Shown in pieces: positions 10,657 to 24,600 of a stretch of DNA of 64,000 nucleotides (positions within the stretch are counted from its first letter, which is position 1; each line of letters starts with the position of its first letter). The notes below the pieces were generated by a model. The model was given only the letters and a program-made list of their open reading frames with translations. It ran no database searches and was not told the origin of the DNA. Both the position numbers and the translations under genes were made by a program. The stretch comes from Aradus depressus (lineage: Eukaryota > Arthropoda > Insecta > Hemiptera > Aradidae). The DNA lies in the NCBI GenBank assembly GCA_963662175.1, contig OY759217.1:46910108-46974107 (forward strand). Direction: 5' to 3'.

Positions 10657-11674
10657 CATAGAAAGCAACTTGATGGCTTTAATAGTAGATATTTTCGCTA
10701 AGGCTGGGATTACCGGTTGTCAGATGACATTGAAATGAAATTCTTGTTTCGGTCAGTGTGTGAAAACGGCTATATTCGCGTTGGTATATTCACGAAACGT
10801 GCAGGTTATATGGGGGCGCATCAAAGCAGGGAATTGCAGAGTGAGGGTCCAGACATTAAAAACCAGGACTTTATTTTTGGATTTATTCACACGGTATTTT
10901 ATTACACTTAAATACAATAATTGTATATGGCTGATTCCATAATTTCATATTTTGAAGGTTGGTACCACTGCTATGGCTCTCCTCCCCTTCAAAAGAAGTT
11001 TCTTGACAGGTTACAGAGACAGGGGACCTTTAAAACCATGGATAATAATTATTTTGATCTTGAGAGGTTGTTGTTAATTCACTGAGTTATATTCCCAAAG
11101 GTGTTCTGCATATCTTGCCAAACTTCTCAAACTTAATTCAAACTCGTGTTTATTCATTAGGTTGATCTTTTGATCAATAAACGTGAAGCTCTGAGTTTGA
11201 CTTCAAAATTTTCCTAAAAACTAACTAAACTAACAGCTTGAACACACAAAGAGACAAAGAAGTATTTTGAGTTGTCACCAAGGGGTGAAAGCACTAAGCC
11301 ATTCTCGCATATGTTATTACCAGCAGGAAAAAAAAAAATTATAGCATCCATTACCTCTCAGATTTTTATCAACAACGTAATACGAATTGAAAATAGAGGA
11401 ACGAAATGCATATAAAATTAATAGATAACAAAACCAATTCCCGAGTTAATAACGGACGTAGATACTCTTAAAAGTATTATGGAAAGATAGAAGAACTAAA
11501 AGGTTAATTTAATATTTTGAAGTCATTGAGAATGGGGAAGGCCCGAAACTGCTTGACAAAAGTTCTAATGAAGAAAAAATAGTGAACAATTAATAAATTG
11601 GGAGATAAAAACTTAAAGAAAAAAACAGAAGTTTATTATTTAACAACTCTCCTTACACACAATATCAATGTAGA
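10657..11674. other. Spacer with no recognisable feature
   Basis: No gene or RNA was seen in this kilobase. Two overlapping frames at about 10717-10942 share no motif with known families. It may be intron or upstream sequence of the dipeptidase gene. Confidence 0.4.
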
Positions 11675-11960
11675 GTTTTTAAGTAAAGCTTTCCCCTAAT
11701 CCTCCTCTTCCCTTCTGTCGATTTTGCTGAAATTCATTGGGTGTCGTCCTTAGAGGGTTCTGGGTACATATATGTAATTTCTTGTCGATTCATTCATTCT
11801 ATCGGGAGTTATTGTGTTCACAAACGCACACATACAGACATTTTTTTTTTTTTCATTTTTGGAATTGGTCGGAAAACAAGAAATTCCGTTGAAGTCTCAG
11901 CATTGAGACCGATTGCCTAAGTTCCTCCATACTTAGTATAGCTGGAGAACTGACTCGAGT
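11675..11960 (+). repeat. R-II repeat, 3' half
   Basis: It carries the R-II modules 'ccctaatcctcctcttccct', 'gtcgtccttagagggttctg' and 'attcattctatcgg', then the terminal part with a T run and 'gaaattccgttgaa'. It ends close to 'cttagtatagctggagaact'. Confidence 0.55.
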
Positions 11961-12238
11961 TAACACAGAAAGCAACTATTTACAACACTTTAACTCAAAT
12001 AATTACAAGGTAACTTACTAACACTAATACAATTTAAAACTTCTCACTAATGATCCACTCATATCGAATAATCTAGAAGGGCTACTTGTGATAACTTGAT
12101 TATACAGAACAGCTAACTCATCAATTCAGTCCACTGATTCTGAACTTAGGACTTGTGTATTAAGTTAAATATTTGTGTCATTGTTTAATATATATTTGAA
12201 GCATTAAACCTAATAATTTGTATTATTTCTGTTGACAG

Positions 12239-15200
12239 TTTTGGGCTGCGTACGTTCCATGCGAATCGCAACATAAAGACGCTGTTCAACTAACCCTAGA
12301 ACAGATCGACGTGATAAGACGGCTCACAGAGAAGTACAATCCGACTCTAACTTTCTGCACATCAGCTCAAGGTAGATAAATGCACAGATAAATGCAATTA
12401 AGGATTCAATAGGTGAATAATGCATTAGTATTCGATTCAAGTTTCTTTGTCCTTTTATCCTCTCTCCGATAACATGGCTTATTTTTAATCGCTATTTGGG
12501 ACAGTCCTTGCTTCCCCACTCCTCCTAAATTCTCATTTATTCAGAGAGGAGTTTAATGACCCTTCAAAACATGTGTTGGTCAGCCTCTAACGGGGGGCGG
12601 CCATTTTCAGAATTTATGATATTTGAAACATGCTTTCTTTCATTTTAAGGGACCATCCATACATTACGTAACTCTATTTTTGACGCCCCCGCTCCCCGTC
12701 ACAATGCGTCACACTCTTCTCCCCCCACCTAGATGACTTACGTACTTTATGGACGGCCCCTTGTATCTGTGGATTTCATAGTATTATTCAAAGTTATAAC
12801 TTTGAGTATTATATTCAAAATAAATATCAAGTTACTTATATTTTTTGTGGTGTATCGTATCTCCGATTATTAGAAAATATTTAGTATAGTAACATAAAAC
12901 TTTCTTATAAATAGCAAATTAAATATTTAATTATATTTAATTTAACTTATATTGTTTTAAGAAGTGAAAAAGGATACCTTTAATAATTATTATTTGGCTA
13001 TTTTCTTGAAAATTGCTTATTGGAGCCACTCCTGAATATAATTACTAGGGCTCGGATGTTTATGCAATTAAAAATTAAAAATATGCGCATATAATATGCA
13101 TTCATTTTTGATAAATATGCAGGTAAAACAAAAAAAATATGCATAATCAAATAAATTATTTATTATAATAAAACACAAAATTAACGAAAAAAGTTATTCA
13201 TTTTTAAAATTGTTGGCAACAACATACATCCTCAAATTTTCAAAAGTAAAACTTTGCCGACCGGACCTAAACATTTGTTTTTATCTACTAAATGATCTTT
13301 CAACGTCCACTGAAGTCACCGGAGCACGTTTAAACGTCGCTAATTCAGAAGGGCTGAACGGCATATCTTCTTCCTCGATGGTTCCCTTAACAATGTTACT
13401 AATCGTTCGTAAATTTTCAAGTCCCGGATTTTTTTTTAGAACATCCTCTACTTTTTGATGTATTTTTGAACTGTAAGGTCCTTGGATATTTTTTAGTTTT
13501 CTTACAGCATCCTCTACCAATGCTAAGCTTTCTGGCAGCAATAAATGTTGTGTTTCCAGGGTTTTATGGTTACGACTAAAAACCCAACGTTTGTCGAAAT
13601 GAAGCATAAATTATTTTTCAAAGAAGTTTTATGTAGTAAATTTTTGGCTTTTTGTATTGACACCGCTGCTGCATCATCCAGTTTAGAAACCACATTTTTA
13701 ATTTTGTCGAAATTTATTGAGTAGGAACGGGCTGCTTCTAGCAAATATGCTGTTAAAATATGCAAAAACCACTGAAATATGCATTTATGGTCAAATATGC
13801 AGACATATGCAAAATAAAAGCTGCTTTAATCGAACCGTTTTGGTCCAAAACAAGTTTTAAAAGTCATAATAGTGATGTACGAAGCAGAGATAAAAATATG
13901 CAAATGCATTAACATCCGAGCCCTAATAATTACTATTTTTTTTTTTTTTTTTTTGTGTATAGAATAAGGCTTGTCTATTCGTCGGGAAGAAATTCCCGCG
14001 AATGGCGGATCGGTTCGACCTATGAGCCGTAGTAACTAGTCTAGTCAAAAATAGTTGTGAAACCTTCTATTTCACAACTCCCTATCCTTTATATTATTAA
14101 ATATTGTCTACTTCCCAAAATATATGGGAGTACTTTCGGTATTGCTACTATCTTCAGCCATGAACTTTTTTAAAGTCATTTTTGAAACTCTGGAGGTGTC
14201 CCGGAGTTCAGCCGGCTTTATATCTATGGTCACAGGGAATAAATTGGTAAGTCTAACTTCGTAACTATTCATTGCAGCACTTTTTTACTTTTGCATTAAT
14301 TGTGTAAATCCAGTTTTTGGAATAAATAAATTATGTTTGCATCATTATTAATCACATACTTTCTAAATCTATAGGAGTGAATGAAAATTAATATTATTAA
14401 TCCTTTCTTGGATTTTCCCTTAGTTACCTAATCATTCCCCATCACTTACCTAATTTTTATACATACTTACCTAATTATTAACCATACTTTTTGAAATACT
14501 CGTGAATGATTACTCTCTAAAGTTGATCAAGTTGATTTAACCGAAAACACCCTCTTCACTTGGAATTTGAATAAATGGTTAAATGCAGTTATCTCGTGAA
14601 TGATTCCTCAAAGAAGTAGATTAAGTTGATTTAACCGAGAACATACACAATTTTACGAGATACCAAGAAACCCACATCTTTATAATTCCGAAAGTATTAG
14701 AGTCCTGAGCTCTCAACTTCTTTACAGTGCGCAGATGGCTTGGGAGATGATCAAAGTACACTTAACTCATTTTGAACATTTTACGAATAAACAACTTATT
14801 CCCTGTGACCATAGATATAATACAGTTGTTCTGCTGCTTATCGTCCAATGTTCGATTATGTTACCAAAGATGAACAAATGTCACATCCAGTCCAGATACC
14901 CCAACGGTGCCGCCCATTGTCCAGCCAGTCGTTGCTATTTTTTTTTTTTCATGTATTTTTTCTTTTTGTTGCCAGAGATTTTGGATGCACACAAGAACAA
15001 CCAGGTGTGTAGCCTGATCGGTGTGGAGGGGGGCCATTCTCTAGCGAACAGCTTGCCGGTACTCCGGATATTGTACAAACTGGGAGTGAGATACCTGACA
15101 CTCACCTCAACCTGCAACACACAATGGTATGTATACTCTAGTCGCCGAAATATTGACCTGAGTTGACGCATGAGGTTAGGCTCTAATAACTAAGAGTATT

Positions 15201-18200
15201 TCGCCTCCTCGGCTTCCTTCAATCATTGATTGTATATAAAAATATTTTTTAAATGGTGTACGTTCCTTTATCGTTGGCCTAATGATTCGATCTAAACTGT
15301 AGTTACCTACTATATTTAATTCAAATCTAAGGTGCCCGGTAGCTCAGTGGTATGCGTGCTTGCTTACTGAGTTCAAGACTGCGCGTTCCCAGGCCGAGGC
15401 TCTTAGTTTATTTTATCTGGGAGGTAAAATAAACTTAAGTACGCTGTCCTTCGGATGGGACGTTAAGCGATGGTCCCGAGTGTGTACATGTCAGTTAAAG
15501 ACCCCTACCCTAGTTGAATAAAAATTTAGAGTAGGCAAAATTTAGAACTTTCATAGTAGTGTCGGGCTCATGTCCACCAGAGTGACAAAAGAGCTCTCTG
15601 GTAATAGGCGATATAATCTTGTAGTTAAAGCCCGGGCATGAGTCATAATAACTAATTGTTGCTTAACAGTACTAGCACAAAAAAACACCAGTTTTAGTTC
15701 AGATATAGTTTAAAAATGAAAAATAAAAAAGCAAAACTTTAACGTTGATTTAAAGGGCTGATGTGCAGCTAACTATAAAAAATATACCCTAACTCTATAC
15801 CTACAATATATAATAAGTAAATATATAATAAATAAAAGGGCTTCCCAACATTTTCTACGTCATGGCAAAAGTGTTAATATTTATGTAGAAAATAGCAGAG
15901 GTTATGTTAATATTGTAAACAGAATTCACTGTAATTTGAATTTTATTAAAATTATAATGAAACCTTTATTATTGCTGAATGTATGATTTTAAATTACATT
16001 CCTGTGGATATTTTATATACACTTTAATTATTACGTTATTGTTTGTTTGTATTATTTCATTTTGAATCTAAATAAAGTCTGTTCATTAATTTCTTAGTAT
16101 TGTTTTGGTGGCACACCCACATTCTCGTCATATCTGTTGGCAAGCACTGATACAAAATATTGAGCCAACCAACCCTTAAAAATAGTTATTTTTATTTGAT
16201 TTGCGGACTCAGGGCTTTACCTACAAGTTTAGTTATTATGCCTCATGCCCAGGCTTTAACTACAAGGTTATATCACCTATTACCAAAGCGCCCTTTTGTC
16301 ACTCTGGTGGACATGAGCCCGACTCTACTGTGGGAGTCTATTCTAAATTTTTATTCACCTATGGTAGGGGTCTTTAACGAGTACCTGACATCGTATACGC
16401 TCGAGACCATTCTCAATCCCATCCAAAGGACGGCGTGCTCAAGGTTTTTTCACTTCCCAGATAAAAAACCATAAGGGCCTCGGCCGGCTGTCCAGCACAC
16501 TCATACCACTGCTTATTAAATAATATTTTTTAACTAAATAAAAACAAAGAACTTTTTATATTTTTATTTTATTAATTTCATACGAATACTTTGAAATAAG
16601 CTCTTTGTGTAATATTTTATGTAAATTTAGAAACATTTTCAAAGGCAATGATATTTACGTGGAGCTTGAAGAATTGTAAGTTTGTGTGCTGAAAAGTTTG
16701 GCTTGGTGTGACTCAGAGACATGTTTAAATTACTTTTTCGGGTATGAGTAATTTTGTTTGGTTTCTGTCTTATACCCATTGTTTCGTCAATGTGTATAAA
16801 AAGCTGTGAGACTATAACAATAAAAGTTATCCTTTGCCTATTTCATTCCATTGTTCTATTGATATTGTTACCGTTTTGTTGTTTGTTATTTAAAACAAAA
16901 TAACTTATATTACTAATGTTTTTTTTTGTTGATATTTTGCTTCAGGGCTGACTCTTCATTGGTCGACATCCCTGGAAAAAAAGCAGAACATGGAGGCCTT
17001 ACAAATTTTGGAAAAGTAAGTCAAACAAAATTTGTGCAAACCTCAAATCTACATTACTAGAAGTAGGCCGTCTTTTTTTTTCATTTTCCATATAAAACAT
17101 ATTCCATAGGGGAGGGCGCCGGTAGCTCAGTGGTATGCTTCCGTGCTTCCTTACTGAGTTCAAGATCGCGGGTTCAAAACCCGGACTGAGCCCCTTAGTT
17201 TATTTTATCTGGGAGGTAAAATAAACTTAAGCACGATGTTAGATACAAGTTAGATAGGTGAATAAAAATTAGGGGTAGGCAAAATTTAGGACTCCCATAG
17301 TAGAGTCGGGCTCATGTCCAACAGAGTGTCGAAAAAACGCTCTGGTAGTAGGCGATATGACCTTATGGTTAAAGCCCGGGCCTGAGTAATAACAACTAAC
17401 CAACTATTCCATACGTTTTTTTTTTTTTTTTTTTTTTAATGTAAAAACACATTATTGTTATCATGACACACATAGTCATGAACTTCTATTTTCTATTTTT
17501 GATGTAACATTAAATTTCGGTGTAAACTCGACATCGAATTTTTGACCAATCCCATGTCTTCCCTTATATCTGGGAAAGTAACATCTTGCTCGGAGACTAG
17601 TTAAGAAGAACCTGGAGTATGAAGGGTTTTGGTGCTAAAATATTCATCAGTCTATCCTTTTAGAATTCCGTCTCTTTAGAGTGAGTATCTTGAGACAGAT
17701 TGAACTTCGTACTTTCTACTTCAATTAATCTCTCAATCTATCTAGATAGTAGAACCCTTTACTGGAACTAGCTGTGTTATCCGTCGGTGACGGGTAGGTA
17801 CCCATTGCATCAAAATATGTTAATGTTAATTGAATATTAATTATTTTAATTGAAAATTAATTGAATATTATCAGTAAATACCAACGGAGATGAAAATTTG
17901 ACAGAGACAGCTTTACTTTAGCGTGAGTTGGGGAGAACGCTAGGATGAGGAGGTTAGACTGGTCAGGAGAGCGATGCGTCCCTTCCTGTCGTCCCCATCA
18001 CTTCACTCCGTACTCTTCAAAAATGAAAAACAAATTCCTTTATGTGAACATGATAATGGGATTTAACATGGGTTTCAAAGTTTTCTTCAGTCGATCGATT
18101 ACTGAGCCGTTGATTTCCATCGCTTTAAGGTAGAAAATGGTACTCAGGAGTTTTCGGGGTCGCTGAAGCAGAATATGATGTTAAAAACTCATTTTAATAC

Positions 18201-18591
18201 ATGCCAGCTGTCAAAAAACCTGTCATTATCATTTACGTTTTTCATAATCACGGTTTTTTGAGTATTATCAGTTTCTAAACAAAAATGTCTACTAGTTTCG
18301 ATTAAAAAAATGTAAGAAAAACATTTTTCGATATTTAATCAATTTCTAAAAATAATTTTCACACTTGACAGCTGTCGATAATGATAATACTCAAATAAAA
18401 ATGATTATAAAAAAAGTAAATGATAATGACAGGTTTTTTGACAGCTGGCATGTATTAAAATGAGTTTTTAACATCATATTCTGCTTCAGCGACCCCGAAA
18501 AACCCTGAGTACCATTTTCTACCTTAAAGCGATGGAAATCAACGGCTCAGTAATCGATCGACTGAAGTATAATATATGCAATACTAATTAT

Positions 18592-18625
<34 letters not shown>

Positions 18626-21600
18626 TTTGGCTTTATGTACGGTGCATATTAGCCATGTCAATGTGTTATATATAATTATTTAAGACATCCATGGCCCCGG
18701 GAGGGAGTTCTATCTACGAAATAAAACTCACTCCCGGACGGGATTCGAACCCGCAAACCATGGTGAGACCATGCGACCAAAGCCCTACGCTCTAGCCCGC
18801 ACGGCCACCATGGCCCCCACTAATTATAGTTATTAGTGATATAATAATAATCATAATTATTATTATGATAATAGTTTCCGTATGTCTCTCAATGACAGAG
18901 GACCTATAGAACTTTCTGCGGGATCTCTAAGAGCACCGCAAGGGCTGCAATAAAAAGTTGGCAGACCAGGAATCTCATCCAGTTCTGGAGAGTGGTCCCA
19001 AAGCAAAGACAGTCAAAACTCTTTGTTGCGGAACCCTCAGAGAAAAGTAGCCGAGAGCTCCTGAATATGAGCAGAATGGATCTAAGAGCAACATCCACCT
19101 GCACAATATGGGCGTCGCTAGAAGCCCTCTGTGTAGGAAATGTGGTGTGGAAAATGAGACTCCTGATCATATTCTGGGCCAGTGTAAACGGAACCGAAGC
19201 AGGTAATAGAGTGAACCTGCAGCAGAATCCTAGACTTTATTAAAGGTACAGGGCTGCTGTAGGGACCAATACAAATAGGGCACAGAATAGGTCTACTCTG
19301 GCCGCGGTGATACCATAAGCGCTTGGAAAAAAAAAAATCCCACAAACTGAGTGAGCGAATAAGCTGATTTGTATAAAAATTAGTTAAATCATAATTTCTT
19401 GGAGTGTAACATTTATATTATGAACATTTTCAGATAATCATAAAGGAGATGAACCGACTGGGGATGGTGGTAGACCTGTCCCATGTCTCTGTGAAGACGA
19501 TGAAGGCAGCTCTGGAGGTGAGTAAGGCGCCTGTCATCTTCTCGCACTCCTCAGCCAGGGCGCTCTGCAACACCACCAGGAACGTACCTGACCACATCCT
19601 CGCCAAACTGGTAATTAAGGCATATGCTCACTTGATAGAGCAGACTGGACTCCGGACTAGACTGTTGTTATTTCCATTGAGTTTTGAAATTTTCATTGTT
19701 TTTACATGGAAAAGTCATAATTGATCTAGACCAGACTGCGAGTACACTGTAGGCCAAATAAAATAAAAAGCCGTCGGTGTATCACACCGTACTTCCTCAG
19801 AACGAATTAATCAATTAACTTTTCGGTCTCTCTCCACATACAGTCGACCGTTTGAGCTAAAATTCAATACTCGACTCGGTGCTCCTAAATCCTCTTATTA
19901 AATTTTGAATCTTTAAATTCAATACATCGGCAGTTATTAGCGTTTTTAAATTGAGCCCCCCTTCCCTGATTTCCCCTTTTCCTTCTCCCGAATTCGTAGA
20001 AAATTAATAAATGCCGTCCTCATTGGGTTTTGAATGTAAATATGTCATTTAATGTTCTATTCATTACACCGGCAGTTATTGGGATTTTTGAGCCCTTCTC
20101 TCTGTTCCCCCCTTCCTTTCTACCGATTCTGCTGAAAATTAATAAGTGTTGTCCTTGTGAGGTTTCGAATTCACATATGAAATTTTCTGTCGATACATTC
20201 ATTACATTTGAATTTTAGTGTTAAGCCTCTCCCCTAATTCCCCTTTCTTTTAAACCGATTTAGCTGAAAATCGATAGGTGTTGTCGTTAGAGGGTTCTGG
20301 ATTTACATATAAAATATTGTGATGATACATTCATTCTATCGGCAGTTATCGTGTTCACGAACACAGACAGATTTTTTTTTTGGACGATTACGTAACTTCC
20401 CCTATACTTCGTATATCCGGGAAAGTAAAATGATATTGTCATAGACATATAACTTATTGACCCTGGATAGAGAGAGAGGGGAGGTTAAGGATTATTTTGT
20501 TTTGGTAGCCGGCGGACAAATAGACCCAGTCGCTGTCTACACACAACACTGTAACCAGTGTTTCTCGTTGACTTATTCTTATTTGCGTCAACTTGTACAT
20601 TTGTGTGCTTCTTACGCACTGGTATCTCGACGACACAACGATCCGTCCTTATGCTGGAATGACGCCCTATATCATCTAAATTCGCAGCCGCCATCTGACT
20701 GCGGATCTTGCTGATACTCTGGGATATGTCGGGTATGCCGTTCCCAAGATATTCAGGTTTCATCAGAGCCTGTGTAGGGATCTGTGCCTCTATTACAGCT
20801 AGAGACTTGGAGTTTGAGCTCAAATGTTTATAAGGCCAAGCCCCTCCCCCCCCAAAAAAGCTCTCTCTATCAAGATTTCAGTAAAAAAAAGAATAAACAC
20901 AAATTTTTTTTTATTTTGTCTGGGGTTTTTTAAATTTTTTAATTTTATGTTTTTTATTTATTTGATTTGTCAATGTAATAATTATTAATTTCTTTCATCA
21001 TGCAATTCTCTCGAAAATATATACAATTTTAATATTGTGAGACACTAACCAGCATTTCTGTTAGTTTGTGAGAATCTCTAGTCTAGACTTAGTCTGGTCG
21101 GGGTCTAGTCCTGTTCTGTCTTATTTACCAAATGGTTGTCTATAGACTGTTATTTCTTTTTTACAAAACTCGTCGCACTATATGTGAGTACTTTTGGTAT
21201 TGCTACCATCTTCAGCCACGATTTAATAAATAACTGTATTTATTAAATCGTGGCTGAAGATGGTAGCAATACCGAAAGTACTCTCATATATTGTATCTAT
21301 TTCCTGAAGTAAACAATTCTTTTAAAAAATTGCACAGGAAAGGACAGGAGCTCGGGGAATATCAATCGGAATATAGTATACTCTGTGATAAGTTATCCTA
21401 CCATTAAAATCTGTTATTTTTAAATTTAAGTAACAGTCCTTTTCAGTTCTGGTACAAAAAGTGAAGGGTGAAGGTGAATGATAATAAGTCAGTTCACATC
21501 GTCTTTACTCTCCGTCGTAAATATAACTGAGATCTTAGAATACCCAGTAACGTTTACAATAATGCCATCACTTCAAAAAACGATGTCCACTATGCTTCCT

Positions 21601-24600
21601 ACTTGACAATCTACTAACACGGAACTCTCACACGAGACTGATAAGACAAAAAATGAACAGACTACAAACTGTTACTGACTGGACTAGACAAAAGATCTAA
21701 ATTACTTTTAAAATAAACGACTTATATACAACGCAGTGTTAAACCCGATGTGAACTTACGAACTTGAACTTTGAAGTTCTGCGAAGGTTTACAATCTGCG
21801 GCACATCCAATCACTTCAATCCAAAATCCTTCTTACAATAGCCAATGCTTCTTACTATGTTTCCAACAACACCCTCCGTACTGACCTCAGCATTTCCTAT
21901 GTCACCGAAGTAGCTAAATCCCGGTACAAAAAGTTATTTTCCTCTCTTAGTTCCCACAATAATCCTCTAGTCCGTGCCCCCCATTCTGCCACACTTCCCC
22001 AACGACGCTTTAAATGCCAATGGCTTAGAGACCTCCTTATTAACAGCAGTGCCAGTGAGTTATAAATGAGTGCAACTCAGTGCCTAGGGAGTGTCACCAT
22101 CGAGTGATTTCTCTCCTCTTGACACTTACTGGTCCTTCATGTCGCTCCTGAAGCAATGTAGTAAAAAATATCTGTTACAAAAAATACTTACATGAGGCTT
22201 AACTCTTTCAATACGTTCCTGATTACCCATTACTACTCCTTGTGGTAAAATATCTGTTCCAAAAAGAAAGTAGTACTGTCAGCAGGTAGGAATATATTGT
22301 TCCAATGACAGAAACTACAAAATACCAGTTACTCCAATAACGGGACATCCCTGGAGGAGCGAATGAAGGGGAAAGACGGTCTATTGACGGTCCAGTCTAG
22401 TCCCGGTCTTGTTTGCTATGTGTGGTTCGTACTTTAATGTTTGTAGTTCATAGTCTACTTCCCCGTAAATTAATAGGTGTTTTATTCAGTCACATCAATC
22501 CTCTTATAAAATTTCATGTTGATACATTCATCACATACATAGATAGTTAATAGCGTTTAAGAGTTTTGCCTCCTCTAATTTTTTCCTTCCCTATAGTCAC
22601 AGTGTAGAGATGCGCAAGTTCTGATGGGTAATTAACTAGATCCTGCGTTTCGACTCTCGATTTGCAATCTTTTAGATATTCAATTTAAGAATTCATTTAG
22701 TTGATTGCAATGGTTTCAGTTTTTGAGTCTATATCACCAAAATTTCCTGTCACACTCAAACAACAGCCATAAATAACAACAGTAGAAATATAATTAATTG
22801 ACACAGGGAAATGGTCAAATCTTGGCTAAGAAACTTTAAAACAAACAATAGTTATATATATTTTTTGTTTTTATACCTACATATATGTCAACAATGTTTT
22901 TGAAAATGTTCATTTCCCTTTTTTTACAGAGTCTCAACGGTGGTCTTGTAATGGTCAACTTTTATTCACAATTTTTGACATGTAAAGATACATCAACTAT
23001 AGCTGATGCTGCAGGTAATATATTGTTTTAATTTATTTACCTACAAATACAGTTATCTATCTTAATGCCAAACGCCTGTATTACTTAATGTGATAAGTCT
23101 TTTTGAAATAGTTTTGAGCCAAAAAAAAACGGATCAGATAGCGTTCTGAGCTATATAAAACATCCACAAAGCATAATTTTTATTTGGAATAGACGAATTT
23201 TACTAAGTTCACTAGGAAATGACCAATATAGTGAAAATATTGAGAAATAGTTCTGTTTTCTTTCTCTTAGATTATCATTTTTAATAGTTCAGAATGGCAT
23301 GGCTGTTTCAAATCAACCAAGACACAAAAACCCAATCTAGTAGCTTTTTTTTTTTCGCTCTCAGAAATTTTAATGTTTCCGCCAAACATTTGTCCTCACT
23401 CTGTATCTCAAAAGCTATTTAAGGTGGAAACATTAAATTATAAGTTTCCTCTGTACTTTGGTGACTACCCTGGCTAATGCCTGTACTACAATCAGTAATA
23501 CTTATATTAATATTTGTTTCAGCGCATATAAATCACATAAGGCAGGTGGCAGGGGTGGATAGCGTTGGTCTGGGGGCCGGCTACGATGGAATTAACTTGT
23601 AAGTACTGTCAATTATCCTTTTTATTATTTTTTTAACTCATTTGAAAACAATTACGTTCGCTAGATAAAGTGATGGAAGTAAATAAGACGTAGTAAATAT
23701 GATGAAAGCTAAGAGAATGGCTAATGTTTCCTTAAGGTTGTTTCATATCAACTCAACAAATAGAAGTACAGAAAGCTGCGCATTCAGGCTATATTTTTCG
23801 AATTTGTTACCCTAACTCGTCCAGCTAGTAGGATTTACCCACAAATATTACGGAACAAAGAAACAATCCAGGAATATTGAAAGAACCTTTTAATTTTTAA
23901 TATACTTTTATGAGGCAGTATTGTAATCATGAAAAAAATCGATAACCAGATCTTAATTGAGTTTCACATTACGAGTACCCTGAACACGATCTGACCATTT
24001 TCGCAATGATTGTGTTTGTCTCTTCATAAATTTGTTCTTGGTGCCTTCTTGAAGAAGTGAACTTGCGTCCAAAATAGCTTCAATTGATTTTGAGTTTCGA
24101 AACATGCCCGATTTGAGAAAGCTCATATCTCAGAATTTAGAGCTCAAAAAATTTGAATCTCTCAAGGTACTTTCTCTGTATAAAAAATCTGTTTTCAGTA
24201 CCCCAAAAGGTCTGGAGGACGTGTCCTCGTACCCAGCTCTGTTCGCGGAGTTGATCGCCTCCGGACAGTGGACCCTGGAGGAGCTCAAGAAGCTGGCAGG
24301 ACTCAACCTCCTCAGGGTCCTGACTGCCGTCGAAAAGGTTTATTTAATGTTTATTAACCCCATATTTATTTGATCACTTTTTGCGGAATTTATTACACCA
24401 CGGAGAATAAGAAAAATTGTTCTTATTTCGGAAATTAAGAAAATTTAAACTAGGCAGTGCGAGGCTTTTGTCCTATAGTTCACCACTATAGATCTATCCC
24501 AAATCAGTAGGTGTATAAGTCAGCCCTTCCGGGACTTAACTTCCATATCATTATTTCAATACTAATCAAACAAAATAAGTTGAATAACTCAACTTTTGGA

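Noticed and set aside
14735..15166. 143-residue frame taken as a separate gene
   Set aside because: It is intron sequence read through the acceptor into dipeptidase exon 2; only 14976-15126 is coding.
15330..17404. tRNA genes, because of good A and B boxes
   Set aside because: The heads are joined to a conserved SINE body and are dispersed with target duplications; cloverleaf arms are incomplete, so they are SINEs, not functional tRNA genes.
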